A DNA stretch of 64,000 nucleotides from Pseudomonas sp. GM41(2012) (GTDB lineage: Bacteria > Pseudomonadota > Gammaproteobacteria > Pseudomonadales > Pseudomonadaceae). The stretch spans positions 248,001 through 312,000 of the forward strand of contig NZ_AKJN02000006.1 in assembly GCF_000282315.2 (NCBI RefSeq). The letters are read 5' to 3'. Position numbers and translations under genes: made by a program. Positions within the stretch are counted from its first letter, which is position 1. Each line of letters begins with the position of its first letter. The notes under the pieces are model-generated. The model saw only the letters and a list, made by a program, of their open reading frames with translations. It searched no databases and was not told where the DNA came from. Shown here piece after piece: positions 47,175-56,364 of this stretch.

Positions 47175-47280
47175 GAGTCACCTGTTTTGTTTTTGTTGTT
47201 TTCGGAGAAGGGGATAGTTTTCTTGCGCCATCGCCTGGAGCCCTTGGAGGGCTCTCATGCGAATCGAATCAGGTACGGGG

Positions 47281-48465
47281 TCAGGTGTTCAGATTGCGGT
47301 AGGCCGCCGTTTCGAAATCCAGATAACCGTTGGTCGAAACAGGGTCTACGAAGGGCAATATTTGAGTGGCCCAAAAACCACCGATGCCATTCTTGCGATC
47401 GATCCAATAGAAAAGGTTGGCCAGCCCAGCCCACGCCAATGAGCCCGCAGGGCGACCGGTGGGTGCGTCTTGTTCGTTGACCATGAAACTCAACGCCCAT
47501 GACTTTGGCATGCCGGGGAAGAATTCCGCAGTGTGGGAAATACTCGGAATCACGCAGGGAAGGGCTTTTATTTTCAGGTTGTCGAGCCCGTTTTTTTCAG
47601 CGAAACGAATCGTCTCAGGCTTCAGGATTCGTCCGTGATCACCCTGTCCATCGTTTAGCCAGGCCCGGATGAACAGGCAATAATCCTTCACAGTCGAGAA
47701 CAGGCCATGGCCTCCCATGTGCACTTCCGGTTCCTCTGGAAGGAGGGAGCCCTCGACTGCGGTCAGCGATCCGTCTTCTTCACGCTGGTGCATTCCAGCC
47801 CGTCGCTGGAGCATCGATGTGGTCATGCTAAAAGCGGTATCGGTCATGCCCAGAGGCTCGAAAATACGCTGTTGCATGACGTCACCCAGACGTTTGCCGG
47901 TAATGGCCTCGACCACCAGACCGGCCCAATCCATGTTGGAGCCGTATTCCCATTGCTCTCCAGGCTCAAACAGCAAGGGCGTTAGAAGTGCCGCCAACGA
48001 CCCACTGATGATGCTGGGCTGGCGACCTTCCTGGACTAGCCTGTTGTAGTTTTCGTTAAAGAACTCATAACCCAGGCCTGCCGTATGAAGCAGAAGCATC
48101 CGCGTGGTGATGTGTTTTTTGGGGGCGCGAAGCCGCGGGGTGCCGTCGCTGTCAAACCCTTCGAGCACCTTCAGTTCGCCGATCATCGGCACATAGTTCC
48201 TGGCAGGCGCATCGAGATCCAGTCGGCCTTCCTCGACCAACTGAAGCACCGCCGTGGCGGTTATCGCTTTAGTCGTGGAAAACATGGCGAAGACACTGTC
48301 GGTCGTCATTGCACCGGCTTGACCGAGCGTCCGTTGACCTGAAGCACCCTCGTAGATCAAACCGTCGCGCCCGGTGATTGCTGCGACTACGCCTGGGACG
48401 CACTGCTGTCCAGTGGTGACGGCGTCGAGCAAGTGGTTGAGTGATGATGTAAAACCTGGATTCAT
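47281..48465 (-). CDS. serine hydrolase of the class C beta-lactamase/esterase EstB family
   Basis: This 394-residue protein has the catalytic SxxK as S63-T-T-K66 (MFSTTKAIT), a YxN-type motif in EYGSNMDWAGL, and a C-terminal HMGGHGLFST segment in place of the usual KTG. There is no signal peptide, so it is cytoplasmic and more likely an esterase or amidohydrolase than a beta-lactamase. A strong AAGGAG lies before the start. It sits in a block with an SDR and an amino-acid-type ABC transporter, so it may act on an imported ester or peptide-like compound. Confidence 0.88.
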   Translation of the reverse strand: MNPGFTSSLNHLLDAVTTGQQCVPGVVAAITGRDGLIYEGASGQRTLGQAGAMTTDSVFAMFSTTKAITATAVLQLVEEGRLDLDAPARNYVPMIGELKVLEGFDSDGTPRLRAPKKHITTRMLLLHTAGLGYEFFNENYNRLVQEGRQPSIISGSLAALLTPLLFEPGEQWEYGSNMDWAGLVVEAITGKRLGDVMQQRIFEPLGMTDTAFSMTTSMLQRRAGMHQREEDGSLTAVEGSLLPEEPEVHMGGHGLFSTVKDYCLFIRAWLNDGQGDHGRILKPETIRFAEKNGLDNLKIKALPCVIPSISHTAEFFPGMPKSWALSFMVNEQDAPTGRPAGSLAWAGLANLFYWIDRKNGIGGFWATQILPFVDPVSTNGYLDFETAAYRNLNT

Positions 48466-48537
48466 TATTTTTATTCTCCTTAAACCCGACCCATAGTCCG
48501 CTCGGCTAGAGCCTATGGCGGGGCAGTGGTAGGACTG

Positions 48538-48573
48538 ACTGGGCCGACGTGAAGCAAGGAACGTCGGGCCAGT
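48538..48573. other. long inverted repeat upstream of the hydrolase gene
   Basis: ACTGGGCCGACGT and its near complement (12 of 13 pairs) flank a 10-nt loop in the 329-base gap 48466-48794. There is no T-run on either side. It is possibly an mRNA structure or terminator for the SDR gene. The gap also holds a palindrome at 48634 and no convincing gene. Confidence 0.4.
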
Positions 48574-48633
48574 GGAGAGTAAAAAAATAAATTTAATGCG
48601 TTTGTCGGCTGCCGGCAGAGGGTGTCGGAATCA

Positions 48634-48651
48634 GGCACTTATTTAAGTGCC
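48634..48651. promoter_or_regulatory. palindromic operator candidate
   Basis: GGCACTTA-TT-TAAGTGCC is a perfect 8+8 palindrome between the SDR and hydrolase genes. It could be the target of a dimeric regulator for the hydrolase gene or a short terminator stem. No obvious second copy was noticed. Confidence 0.4.
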
Positions 48652-48794
48652 GTGCAGGTGGGGGATGTTTTGTGGTTTGACGAGTTGTTTATGCGGCGCT
48701 TTTCCAAGCAAGTCAGACACTACCGGGCGGTATCAGGGGGGAGGGTTGGAACGGTTACGGGGCAGTGTTTACCGCCCCATAGCACCTGCCGTCT

Positions 48795-49583
48795 TTATTG
48801 GCTGGAGCGAATGGCCCCTCCATCAATCAACAGGTTCTGCCCGGTCAGGTAGCCCGCATGGCTGCTGCAAACGAAGGCGCACAGAGCGCCGAACTCCTCG
48901 GGTGAGCCGAAGCGTTTGGCAGGAATTTCGCTACGGCATTCGCCGAGGAATGCCTCACTGTCTTGCCCCGACTCTTCGGCAGCAGCGACCAGGTTGTCAC
49001 GCAGTCGATCGGTGTCGAATGAGCCCGGTTGCAGGTTGTTGATCGTCACATTCCGACTGGCGATGTTTTCTTGCCGGGCAAGCCCTGCGATAAATCCCGT
49101 CAGACCACTGCGCGCGCCATTGGACAGACCCAGGCTTTCGATAGGGGACTTCACGGCACTCGACGTAATGTTGATGATTCGGCCAAATCCGCGGGTCGCC
49201 ATGCCGTCTACCGTTGCTTTGATCAACTCGATAGGGGTGAGCATGTTGGTATCCAGCGCCTTGAGCCAGGCGTCGCGGTCCCATTCGCGGAAATCCCCGG
49301 GAGGAGGGCCTCCAGCGTTGTTGATCAAAATATCGAAATGCTCATGGGCCATGAGGGCTGCCGCGCGACCCTCGGGCGTTGAAATGTCTCCGGCTACGGC
49401 GATGACCGTCACTTCAGGATTTATCGCTCTGAGCTGACGGGCTGTTTCATTCAGCGTCTGTTCGCCTCGGGCGGTGATCACCACGTTCACGCCTTCGCTG
49501 ACGAGTGCCTGTGCACAGGCTTTACCCAGGCCTTTGCTGGCCGCGCACACCAGCGCCCAGTGTCCTGCTATTCCAAGATTCAT
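48795..49583 (-). CDS. short-chain dehydrogenase/reductase family protein with atypical active site
   Basis: This 262-residue Rossmann protein has a nucleotide motif CAASKGLGKACA (14-22) in place of TGxxxGxG, and NNAGG at 88-92. Where SDRs have YxxxK after the catalytic Ser, it reads S141-S142 then LSNGARSGL, so Tyr and Lys are replaced (about S154 and R158). A small subfamily with LSNGAR at this place exists and is usually annotated as SDR. Activity may be altered or absent. AGGA precedes the start. Confidence 0.85.
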   Translation of the reverse strand: MNLGIAGHWALVCAASKGLGKACAQALVSEGVNVVITARGEQTLNETARQLRAINPEVTVIAVAGDISTPEGRAAALMAHEHFDILINNAGGPPPGDFREWDRDAWLKALDTNMLTPIELIKATVDGMATRGFGRIINITSSAVKSPIESLGLSNGARSGLTGFIAGLARQENIASRNVTINNLQPGSFDTDRLRDNLVAAAEESGQDSEAFLGECRSEIPAKRFGSPEEFGALCAFVCSSHAGYLTGQNLLIDGGAIRSSQ

Positions 49584-49641
49584 GCGTGTTTTCCTGAAAG
49601 AAGGAAGCTCAAAGAAAGTGGTTGCCTACGCAGCGCCATGC

Positions 49642-51189
49642 TCACGCATGATTCGCAGTGACAGGCAGGTTTGGCGATCGAGTACTGATTCCCATAAAGC
49701 GCCGCACTCTCTCTCCTTCGGCATCGCAGCGTATGGTTTCAGGTGCAGCATCCAGTTGGATATTTCCGTTCTCCATGAACACGACCCGGTCGGATATCGA
49801 CATGGCAAAGTCCATTTCGTGGGTGACGATAATCATGGTCATGCCTTCACTGGCAAGGTCGCGTATGACGTTCAGCACATCGCCCACCAGCTCTGGATCG
49901 AGCGCTGACGTAGGCTCGTCGAACAGCATGATGTCCGGCTCCATGGCCAAAGCACGCGCGATCGCCACGCGCTGTTGCTGTCCGCCGGAGAGCTGGTGCG
50001 GGTACTTGTGGGCGTGGGCGAGCAGGCCGACCTTGTCCAGCAGCGCATAAGCACGGTGTTCGCTCAGCTCGCCGGGGATGCCGTGGTAACGCGGCGCCAG
50101 CGTGACGTTGTCGAGAATGGTGCGGTGCGGGAACAGATTGAAGTTCTGGAACACCATGCCAATGTGCCGCACGCCTTTGCGCAGACGGGCGCTGTTGGGT
50201 TTGTCCGACGCTTCGATGAATTTTTCACCGAACAACAGAATGTCGCCGGTATCGATGGTTTCCAGACCGTTGACCGTGCGGATCAACGACGTTTTGCCGG
50301 AACCGGAGGGGCCAATGATCGAGATCACCTGGCCGTATTCGACGTTCAGGTCGATACCCATCAGCACCTGGTGCGTGCCATAGCTTTTCTGGATGTTTTT
50401 CAGTTGCAGGATGGGCGTCGTGTTGTTGCCCGCAGCTTTACGCGCAATGTCGGGCAAGGCTTCGGCGCAGGCCTTGAGCTTGGCCACGGCGGCGGCATCG
50501 AGTGTATGCGGCTTGCGGAAATTCAGGTCCAGGTAGCGCTCCAGACGCTGCAGGAAAAAGCCGAACACGGTGACGATCAGCACGTAGTACACGCCCACCG
50601 CCGCCAGGGTTTCCATGACCAGGAAGTTGGTGGCATAGAGGCGTTGGCCGACCGTGAGGATTTCGGTCAGGGAGATGACCGAGACCAGCGACGTCAGCTT
50701 GACCACCGTGATGTATTCATTGATCAACGTAGGCAGCGAGATACGGAAAGCCTGGGGGATCACAATCAAGCGCTGCATGCCGAACAGGCCGACACCCAGC
50801 GCGCGGCCTGCTTCCTTTTGGCCCTTGGCCACGGAGATCAGGCCACCACGGTGGATCTCCGCCATGTACGCCGCTTCCGTGACCACCAGAGCAAGCAAGC
50901 CGGAGTAGAAGGGGTTCGACAGAATCGGTCCGCTACCGGGAAACAATTGGGGCAAGTTGTAGACGAAGACCACCAGCACCAGCAACGGGATGCTGCGGAA
51001 GAACCAGATGTAGACCGCCGCGGGGATGCGCAGTAAGGGTGACTGGGACAACTTGGCCGTGGCCAGGCCAAAGCCCAGCAGCATGCCGAGGAACCAGGCC
51101 AGGGCACTGAGTTGGACCACCGTGACGCAGGCTTTCCAGAAGTCCGGCAGGGAGAACAGGGAGAAGAAATACGACCAATCGAATTGCAT
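49642..51189 (-). CDS. amino-acid ABC transporter, permease-ATPase fusion
   Basis: This 515-residue protein joins two normally separate subunits. Residues 1-225 form a HisM/GlnP-type permease with the EAA loop (KEAGRALGVGLFGMQRLIVIPQAFR). Residues ~265-510 form a GlnQ-type ATPase with Walker A GPSGSGKTS, signature LSGGQQQRVAIARAL and Walker B IMLFDEPTSALDPE. It imports a polar amino acid or similar compound delivered by the binding protein encoded 64 bases upstream. No separate second permease gene is present, so the fusion may work as a homodimer. Confidence 0.93.
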   Translation of the reverse strand: MQFDWSYFFSLFSLPDFWKACVTVVQLSALAWFLGMLLGFGLATAKLSQSPLLRIPAAVYIWFFRSIPLLVLVVFVYNLPQLFPGSGPILSNPFYSGLLALVVTEAAYMAEIHRGGLISVAKGQKEAGRALGVGLFGMQRLIVIPQAFRISLPTLINEYITVVKLTSLVSVISLTEILTVGQRLYATNFLVMETLAAVGVYYVLIVTVFGFFLQRLERYLDLNFRKPHTLDAAAVAKLKACAEALPDIARKAAGNNTTPILQLKNIQKSYGTHQVLMGIDLNVEYGQVISIIGPSGSGKTSLIRTVNGLETIDTGDILLFGEKFIEASDKPNSARLRKGVRHIGMVFQNFNLFPHRTILDNVTLAPRYHGIPGELSEHRAYALLDKVGLLAHAHKYPHQLSGGQQQRVAIARALAMEPDIMLFDEPTSALDPELVGDVLNVIRDLASEGMTMIIVTHEMDFAMSISDRVVFMENGNIQLDAAPETIRCDAEGERVRRFMGISTRSPNLPVTANHA

Positions 51190-51253
51190 AGGGCACCTCG
51201 ATCTGCCGCCCCGGTGCAGGGGCCGCAGATGACCAGACTACAAGGACACGTTC

Positions 51254-52048
51254 TTAGTGGGCAGTCGGTTCTTCCAAGCCATATTTCTTAAGAATAGCGG
51301 CGTATTCACCGCTCTTTTTCGTCTCTTCGAAGGCTTTTTGCACGGCCTGGAATGTTTCGTCGTTACCTTTCTTGACGAAGATTCCCAGGGTTTGCTGATA
51401 GATCGGGTGTTCGGTGGTGATCACTACCCGGCCATTGGTTTTTTCCGCGATCATTTTTGCAGCGCCAGCGATTTCAACCTGGGCCTGAATGTTTTTGGAC
51501 AACAGGGCCTGGGTCACTTCGGGCGCCGAGGGGTACTCGCTGACGGTGATGGCGCCTTTGTTGTTCGGCACACAGTAATCATCGGAGAGCTTCTTGAATT
51601 CCTTGACCCAGGTGGTGCCCTGTTCCAGGCCCAGTTTCAAGCCGCACAGGTCTTCAGGTTTTTTCGCATTGATCTCGCTGCCCTTGGGCACCATGACCGC
51701 GGCACCAGTGTTGGCATAAGCGATGGTCTGGGCCTGAGTCTGGCGCTCCGGTGTGATGTACATGCCGGAAATGACCGCGTCGTATTTGGCGGAGTTCAGG
51801 CCCAGGATCAGGCTCGGGAATTTGGTGTCGACGAACTCCACCTTGGCGTTCATGTGCTTGGCCAGGGCCGCTGCCAGTTCGGGATCCGAACCCACCACGT
51901 TTTTGTCTTTGTCATAGGACTCGAAAGGAGGGTAGGTGATTTCCATGCCGACCTTGAACGTGTCTGATGCGGCCATGCTCAACGAGGCACCGAGCATACC
52001 GGCTGCCAATACAGCCAAGCTCAACAGGTTCTTATTATTGTTTTTCAT
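51254..52048 (-). CDS. periplasmic amino-acid-type ABC substrate-binding protein
   Basis: This 264-residue family-3 solute-binding protein has a signal peptide (...LGASLSMAA), the FKVGMEITYPPFESYDKDKNVVGSDPELAAALAKHM opening and a C-terminal ILKKYGLEEPTAH. It delivers substrate to the fused permease-ATPase. It has a pair of Cys (CGLK and CVPN) that could form a disulfide. It follows the Fe(II) oxygenase gene by 44 bases. Confidence 0.94.
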   Translation of the reverse strand: MKNNNKNLLSLAVLAAGMLGASLSMAASDTFKVGMEITYPPFESYDKDKNVVGSDPELAAALAKHMNAKVEFVDTKFPSLILGLNSAKYDAVISGMYITPERQTQAQTIAYANTGAAVMVPKGSEINAKKPEDLCGLKLGLEQGTTWVKEFKKLSDDYCVPNNKGAITVSEYPSAPEVTQALLSKNIQAQVEIAGAAKMIAEKTNGRVVITTEHPIYQQTLGIFVKKGNDETFQAVQKAFEETKKSGEYAAILKKYGLEEPTAH

Positions 52049-52092
52049 TTTTACTGACTCCGGCGTAGGTAAGGGGTTACTGAAAACTTCAA

Positions 52093-53163
52093 TCAGGACG
52101 GTTGAGCCTGATTTTTCAAATGTCCGAAACTGGCGGGCTTGCGTGCCTTGCCTGGCAGTTGAACTTCCCCATTGGCCACCCTCTGGCGCAGATACTGATA
52201 AGTCTGCAGTGCCTGGCCATACATGTGTTCGCCGATCGTGATTTCTTCGTAGTCGTTACCTCCCTGGGCGAACCCGGGCAGCGGTTTGATCTGGGTGTGA
52301 TAGTCGCAGGCATAAAACAGTGGAAAGGAATAACGCTCCTCCTTCACGCTCCGCACCCGGTGCGCAGTGGCAACGAATGCGCCTGCCGTCATCACTTCCA
52401 GCATGTCGCCGATGTTGACCACAAAGGCATCAGCCATCGGTGGTGCATCGATCCATTGTCCAAGGTTGTTCATCACCTCAAGGCCTGGTTTGTCGGCCAG
52501 GAGGATGGTGAAGCACTCATAATCAGTATGGGCGCCAAGCCCCGGTGCGTCATGGGCGGCACCGTCGAAGGGGTAGTGGATCAGGCGCAGCTTGGACGGC
52601 GGGCGGGTGACCAGGCTGTCGAAATAGTTTTCTTCCAGGCCCAGGGTCAGGGCAAAGCCGCCGAACAGGCGCCGGCCCAAGGCGAAGATCGCTTCATAGT
52701 AGGCCTGCACCGACGCCTTGAAACCCGACAGCTGCGGCCAGTCGTTGGGCCCCAGCAACGGGGTGTTGGCCAGCACCAGCGGATCATCGGCCGGGACTTC
52801 GAAGCCGACGTCGAAGGCTTCCTTGTGGTCCGGCTTGCCTTTGGAATAGACCTCTTCGCCTTCGGGCACAAAGCCCTTGTGGGTTTGCGAGGTGCCGATG
52901 TAGTGCCGCATCTTGGTGTCGAAGGGCTGATCAAAAAAGTCCTTGGCCGCCTTGCGCAGGTTGGCGATCAGCTGCGGGTCGATACCGTGATCGGTGATAT
53001 AGAGGAACCCGACTTCGCTGGCGGCACGTCCCAATTCTTCGGCCACGGCCAGGCGGTGTTCCCGTTCGACGCTGAACAGACCGGCGATGTTGACCACCGG
53101 GATGCTATTGAAGTTGGCTTTGTGCGTGTCAGTGCTGGCGCTGTTGTTTTTATTGTCAGGCAT
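52093..53163 (-). CDS. isopenicillin N synthase-like 2-oxoglutarate/Fe(II) oxygenase
   Basis: This 356-residue protein has an N-terminal DIOX_N domain ([11 protein letters not shown] ... [14 protein letters not shown]). The catalytic domain has the Fe(II) ligands H and D in [14 protein letters not shown] and H in ATAHRVRSV, and the RxS co-substrate motif in [10 protein letters not shown]. The family includes IPNS, ACC oxidase and ethylene-forming enzyme. Next to an amino-acid-type transporter it probably oxidises an imported amino acid or derivative. The longer frame to 53253 lacks a ribosome site; 53163 is used. Confidence 0.9.
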   Translation of the reverse strand: MPDNKNNSASTDTHKANFNSIPVVNIAGLFSVEREHRLAVAEELGRAASEVGFLYITDHGIDPQLIANLRKAAKDFFDQPFDTKMRHYIGTSQTHKGFVPEGEEVYSKGKPDHKEAFDVGFEVPADDPLVLANTPLLGPNDWPQLSGFKASVQAYYEAIFALGRRLFGGFALTLGLEENYFDSLVTRPPSKLRLIHYPFDGAAHDAPGLGAHTDYECFTILLADKPGLEVMNNLGQWIDAPPMADAFVVNIGDMLEVMTAGAFVATAHRVRSVKEERYSFPLFYACDYHTQIKPLPGFAQGGNDYEEITIGEHMYGQALQTYQYLRQRVANGEVQLPGKARKPASFGHLKNQAQPS

Positions 53164-53177
53164 GACGCATCGGCTCC

Positions 53178-54029
53178 CTAAGGATTGCTTGAGTGGTGGA
53201 AACGCTCGAAGTGTTCGCGCTCGGTCTGGCCCATCCACACGTTCAATGACCACAGGTCGGCGACCGGGACATTGGTGAAGGGCAAATGATGCAGATAGCC
53301 GTCGGCGCCGAATTCCGGGGTCAGGGTGCTGACCTGGTAACCGCGGGCTTGCTGCGAGCGCCAGATGCTTTCCCAGTGCTGCTGATGGAAAGCCAGTTCT
53401 TTTGCATATTCGGGAGCCGCCGGGTGCGGAACCTGCGGGCCCTGGTCGTAACCGACCCGTGCCTGGATATGGTGAACCCGCTCGATGAAAGCGCTCAGAT
53501 CATCGGCCGGGTCATTCAACAGACGCTCGCAGGTCACGACCCAATGGCTGATGTCACTGGTGAACAACAGATCGGGCAATTGCCGGATCAACTCCAGGGT
53601 CACCCAGGGGTTGAACAGCGAACGCGAGCGGTGAGTTTCGAAACTGCAGACCTGGCCGTGCTTGCGCGCCAGTTCCAGCGCCTGGCCAAAAAACTCCACT
53701 TGTTGTGGCAAGGACCAGCGGTCATTGCCCGCCAGTACGTTGACGAAACGTGGGCCGAGCTCAGCGGCCCAGGCGAGTTTCTGATCGAGGTCATTGAGGT
53801 GGACGGCAGGGGACGCCGACTGGTCCGGCAGCACATCGTACGCCGTGAAAACCGTGCTGATATAACCCAGGCGATTGGCCTGGAGAAAAGCGGCGAACTC
53901 AGCCCGTTCACGGGCGTCCAGTGGCAGACGTGCTTCCATTCCATCAAAGCCCGCCTGCAACAGCTCTTCAAGCGCCTGGGCCTTGCTGGCGGTGTAACCC
54001 CACAGCGTGCGGAAAATTTCCAGCTTCAT
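53178..54029 (-). CDS. sugar phosphate isomerase/epimerase-like TIM-barrel protein
   Basis: This 283-residue xylose-isomerase-like (AP endonuclease 2 fold) protein opens with [12 protein letters not shown]. Metal-binding positions are recognisable around [33 protein letters not shown] and [13 protein letters not shown]. It ends 14 bases before the oxygenase gene and is first in the transporter block, with GAGG upstream. Family members isomerise sugars, inosose or hydroxypyruvate. The substrate is presumably that of the block. The 266-base gap to the LysR gene holds its promoter but no clear motif. Confidence 0.87.
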   Translation of the reverse strand: MKLEIFRTLWGYTASKAQALEELLQAGFDGMEARLPLDARERAEFAAFLQANRLGYISTVFTAYDVLPDQSASPAVHLNDLDQKLAWAAELGPRFVNVLAGNDRWSLPQQVEFFGQALELARKHGQVCSFETHRSRSLFNPWVTLELIRQLPDLLFTSDISHWVVTCERLLNDPADDLSAFIERVHHIQARVGYDQGPQVPHPAAPEYAKELAFHQQHWESIWRSQQARGYQVSTLTPEFGADGYLHHLPFTNVPVADLWSLNVWMGQTEREHFERFHHSSNP

Positions 54030-54295
54030 CGGTGATCCTCAAAAATTCTCAGGCCTACTGCAAAAGCACTTCGACAAAGCCAGCCGGCACTGCCGTGGCT
54101 GGTTCACTGTGGAGCCGATGTTAGGCATAGGCGGCGGGGTGGAAGAATCCGAAAATTCAAATGAATACTTCAGACTTTCGTCAACAAATAGCTAGCTATT
54201 TATCGCGCTTTTCAAGAGGGGATTTATAGGCGAGTAGGTGTCTACGCTGGCTATTAGAGAGGAGTGCCATTGTTACGGCATCATTTTGAAGAGTC

Positions 54296-55225
54296 TCAAG
54301 CGACACCGGGGTGCTTCGATAGACCTTCCGGGGCGTCTGCCGCATTCATCTTCTGGATCACTAGCCCGATAAACGCCGTTACCGCGAGCGGCAGGTGCCG
54401 GCGACTCGGATAGAGCACGTTCATGCCGTAACCGTTGGGTTGGTAGTGAGGCAGCACCGGGACGAGCACGCCGGCCTGAACGTCGAGCCTGGCCAGGACG
54501 GGCGGCAGCAGCGCGATGCCGAGTCCGGCCACGGCGGCCTTGCGCAGTGCCTGCGCGGTATTTGCGCTAAAACGCCCGGCCACTTGCACTTCTTCCTCAC
54601 CCTTCGGACCGACCAACCGCCATGTAGCGTGACCGCTGGGATGCGCGGAGATCACGCAATCGTGGCTCAGCAGATCCTGCAACGTGCGGGGTGAGCCGCG
54701 CGCTGCGATGTAGGCGGGGCTTGCCACCATTGCGACGCTACGCGGGTCAAGGATCTGGCGACCGACATAGCCTGAATCGCGCAAGGACCCGCCACGAAAG
54801 GCGACATCGATCTGCTCGGCGATCAAGTCAGCCTTCGCATCGCTGAGCACGAAGTCGAGTCGCACGCGAGGATGCGCCGCGAGAAACTCGGTCACCCACT
54901 CCATCTCGAAGAAGTCGAAGAAGTCGGCTGGCGCCGCCACGCGCACCAGGCCGCTGGGCTCGCCGCTGCCCGTCATCAACTCCTGTCCCGCTTCGAGAAG
55001 GCCGTCGACCGCTCCCGCGCAACGCTCATGAAAATCCTGACCAGCACTGGTGAGCGTGAGCTTGCGGGTTGAGCGTTGCAGCAGCCGAGTACCGAGATTT
55101 GCTTCGAGTTGCTGGATGCGACGACTCACGGTATTGGGCGGCATGCCCAGCCGTCGCGCCGCCTCTGCAAAGCTGCCGCTGCGTACCACCTGCACAAACA
55201 TGGCGATGTCGTTGAGGTCGAGCAT
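54296..55225 (-). CDS. LysR-family regulator divergent from the pirin gene
   Basis: This 309-residue protein has a winged helix at ~5-62 (DIAMFVQVVRSGSFAEAARRLGMPPNTVSRRI) and a CrgA-like substrate-binding domain (DVAFRGGSLRDSGYVGRQ, GLGIALLPPVLA). An AGGAA site precedes the ATG. The 126-base divergent gap to the pirin gene makes that gene its likely target, an arrangement frequent in Proteobacteria. The ligand is unknown. Confidence 0.92.
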   Translation of the reverse strand: MLDLNDIAMFVQVVRSGSFAEAARRLGMPPNTVSRRIQQLEANLGTRLLQRSTRKLTLTSAGQDFHERCAGAVDGLLEAGQELMTGSGEPSGLVRVAAPADFFDFFEMEWVTEFLAAHPRVRLDFVLSDAKADLIAEQIDVAFRGGSLRDSGYVGRQILDPRSVAMVASPAYIAARGSPRTLQDLLSHDCVISAHPSGHATWRLVGPKGEEEVQVAGRFSANTAQALRKAAVAGLGIALLPPVLARLDVQAGVLVPVLPHYQPNGYGMNVLYPSRRHLPLAVTAFIGLVIQKMNAADAPEGLSKHPGVA

Positions 55226-55351
55226 GGCGGGGCATTCCTGTCGTAGGTGGACGAGTGCAATCCAATTCTATCGGCTAATCAAGCAATCGTCCCGGCTCTA
55301 TTGTTTGAGGTATCGGGCCGCCAGGCTGCCACTCTCCTGTGAGTAATCCTC

Positions 55352-56266
55352 ATGACCATTCAGCAACAACCTCCTATCGGTATCGTCCCAGGCGCTACAC
55401 GCGAAATCGTGACCCACCGCGCAATCAGCTACCGCACCACTGGCAGCAGGCATGGCGCTATTGTCCGACTGATGAGTCCTTCCGATCTGGGCCACCTGAT
55501 CAAGCCTTTCGTTTTTCTGGATCTGTTTGAAGGTGAGAGTTCATTCATAGGCGGCATGCCAATGCATCCGCACTCGGGGATCGCCACCGTCACCGTCATT
55601 ACCGAAGGCAATTTGCGCTTCGAGGATGCTGATTCGGGTTCGGGGATGATCGACTATGGTGGTGTTGAATGGATGCGGGCGGGCGGCGGGGTCTGGCACG
55701 GAAAGGAGATGTCGGTAGGGACATCGAAGCGCATTCAAGGTTTTCAACTGTGGGTTGCATTACCGCCAGCGTTGGAAAACGCCAGTGTCGACAGCCAATA
55801 CCTGGAGTCAAGCGCGATGCCTGAAGTGGGGCCTGCGCGGGTGATTCTTGGTGCGTACGAAGGTGTCCAAAGCCCGGTCCGCGCGCCTGCTGGAATGAAC
55901 TATTTACTGGTAACGCTACGCGCCGGGGAATCCTGGACTTATGCGCCGCCCAATGGGCACGAGTCATTGTGGTTGAGTGTCAGTCGAGGTGCTCTTACCG
56001 CGCCTGGGATAGTCACTGCGGGGGAAATGGTTGTCTTCGAACCAGGTAGCGGTGCCGTTACGCTGAAGGCCGTGCACGAAGATACGGTCTTCGTCATCGG
56101 TTCAGCGGCACCGCATCCCTATGATCTAGAACTGGGGAGCTACTCGGTCCACACCAACCCGCAAGCCTTGCGTGAGGGAGAGGCAAAAATCGCAGAGATT
56201 GGTGTTCGCTTGCGTGAGTACCTGCAAAATCCAGTCAAGTCGGGTAGCGTGCCAGTTTTCAAGTAA
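55352..56266 (+). CDS. pirin-family bicupin protein
   Basis: This 304-residue protein has an N-terminal cupin with the metal-binding pattern GMPMHPHSGIATVTVITEG followed by GGVEWMRAGGGVWHGKEM, which correspond to the pirin HxH ... H ... E ligands. The C-terminal cupin lacks these residues, as usual. Pirins have been linked to quercetin dioxygenase activity, pyruvate dehydrogenase control and stress responses. The function here is unproven. It is divergent from a LysR gene and followed by a GC-rich hairpin. Confidence 0.92.
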   Translation: MTIQQQPPIGIVPGATREIVTHRAISYRTTGSRHGAIVRLMSPSDLGHLIKPFVFLDLFEGESSFIGGMPMHPHSGIATVTVITEGNLRFEDADSGSGMIDYGGVEWMRAGGGVWHGKEMSVGTSKRIQGFQLWVALPPALENASVDSQYLESSAMPEVGPARVILGAYEGVQSPVRAPAGMNYLLVTLRAGESWTYAPPNGHESLWLSVSRGALTAPGIVTAGEMVVFEPGSGAVTLKAVHEDTVFVIGSAAPHPYDLELGSYSVHTNPQALREGEAKIAEIGVRLREYLQNPVKSGSVPVFK

Positions 56267-56273
56267 CCCCAAC

Positions 56274-56290
56274 GCCCGGCCGGACCGGGC
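56274..56290 (+). terminator. short GC-rich hairpin after the pirin gene
   Basis: GCCCGG-CCGGA-CCGGGC (one extra C in the loop) lies 8 bases after the pirin stop, without a T-run. It probably weakens read-through into the acetyltransferase gene. Confidence 0.45.
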
Positions 56291-56364
56291 CTGAAAGCGC
56301 AAAACAGTTCAACGAAGTCGGCCAGGGCAGGCGGCTTTCGGCCTGAGACAAGGAGAGGTGAATA

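Noticed and set aside
48622..48852. 76-codon frame in the gap before the SDR gene
   Set aside because: No ribosome site, and it runs into the SDR 3' end; composition is not protein-like.
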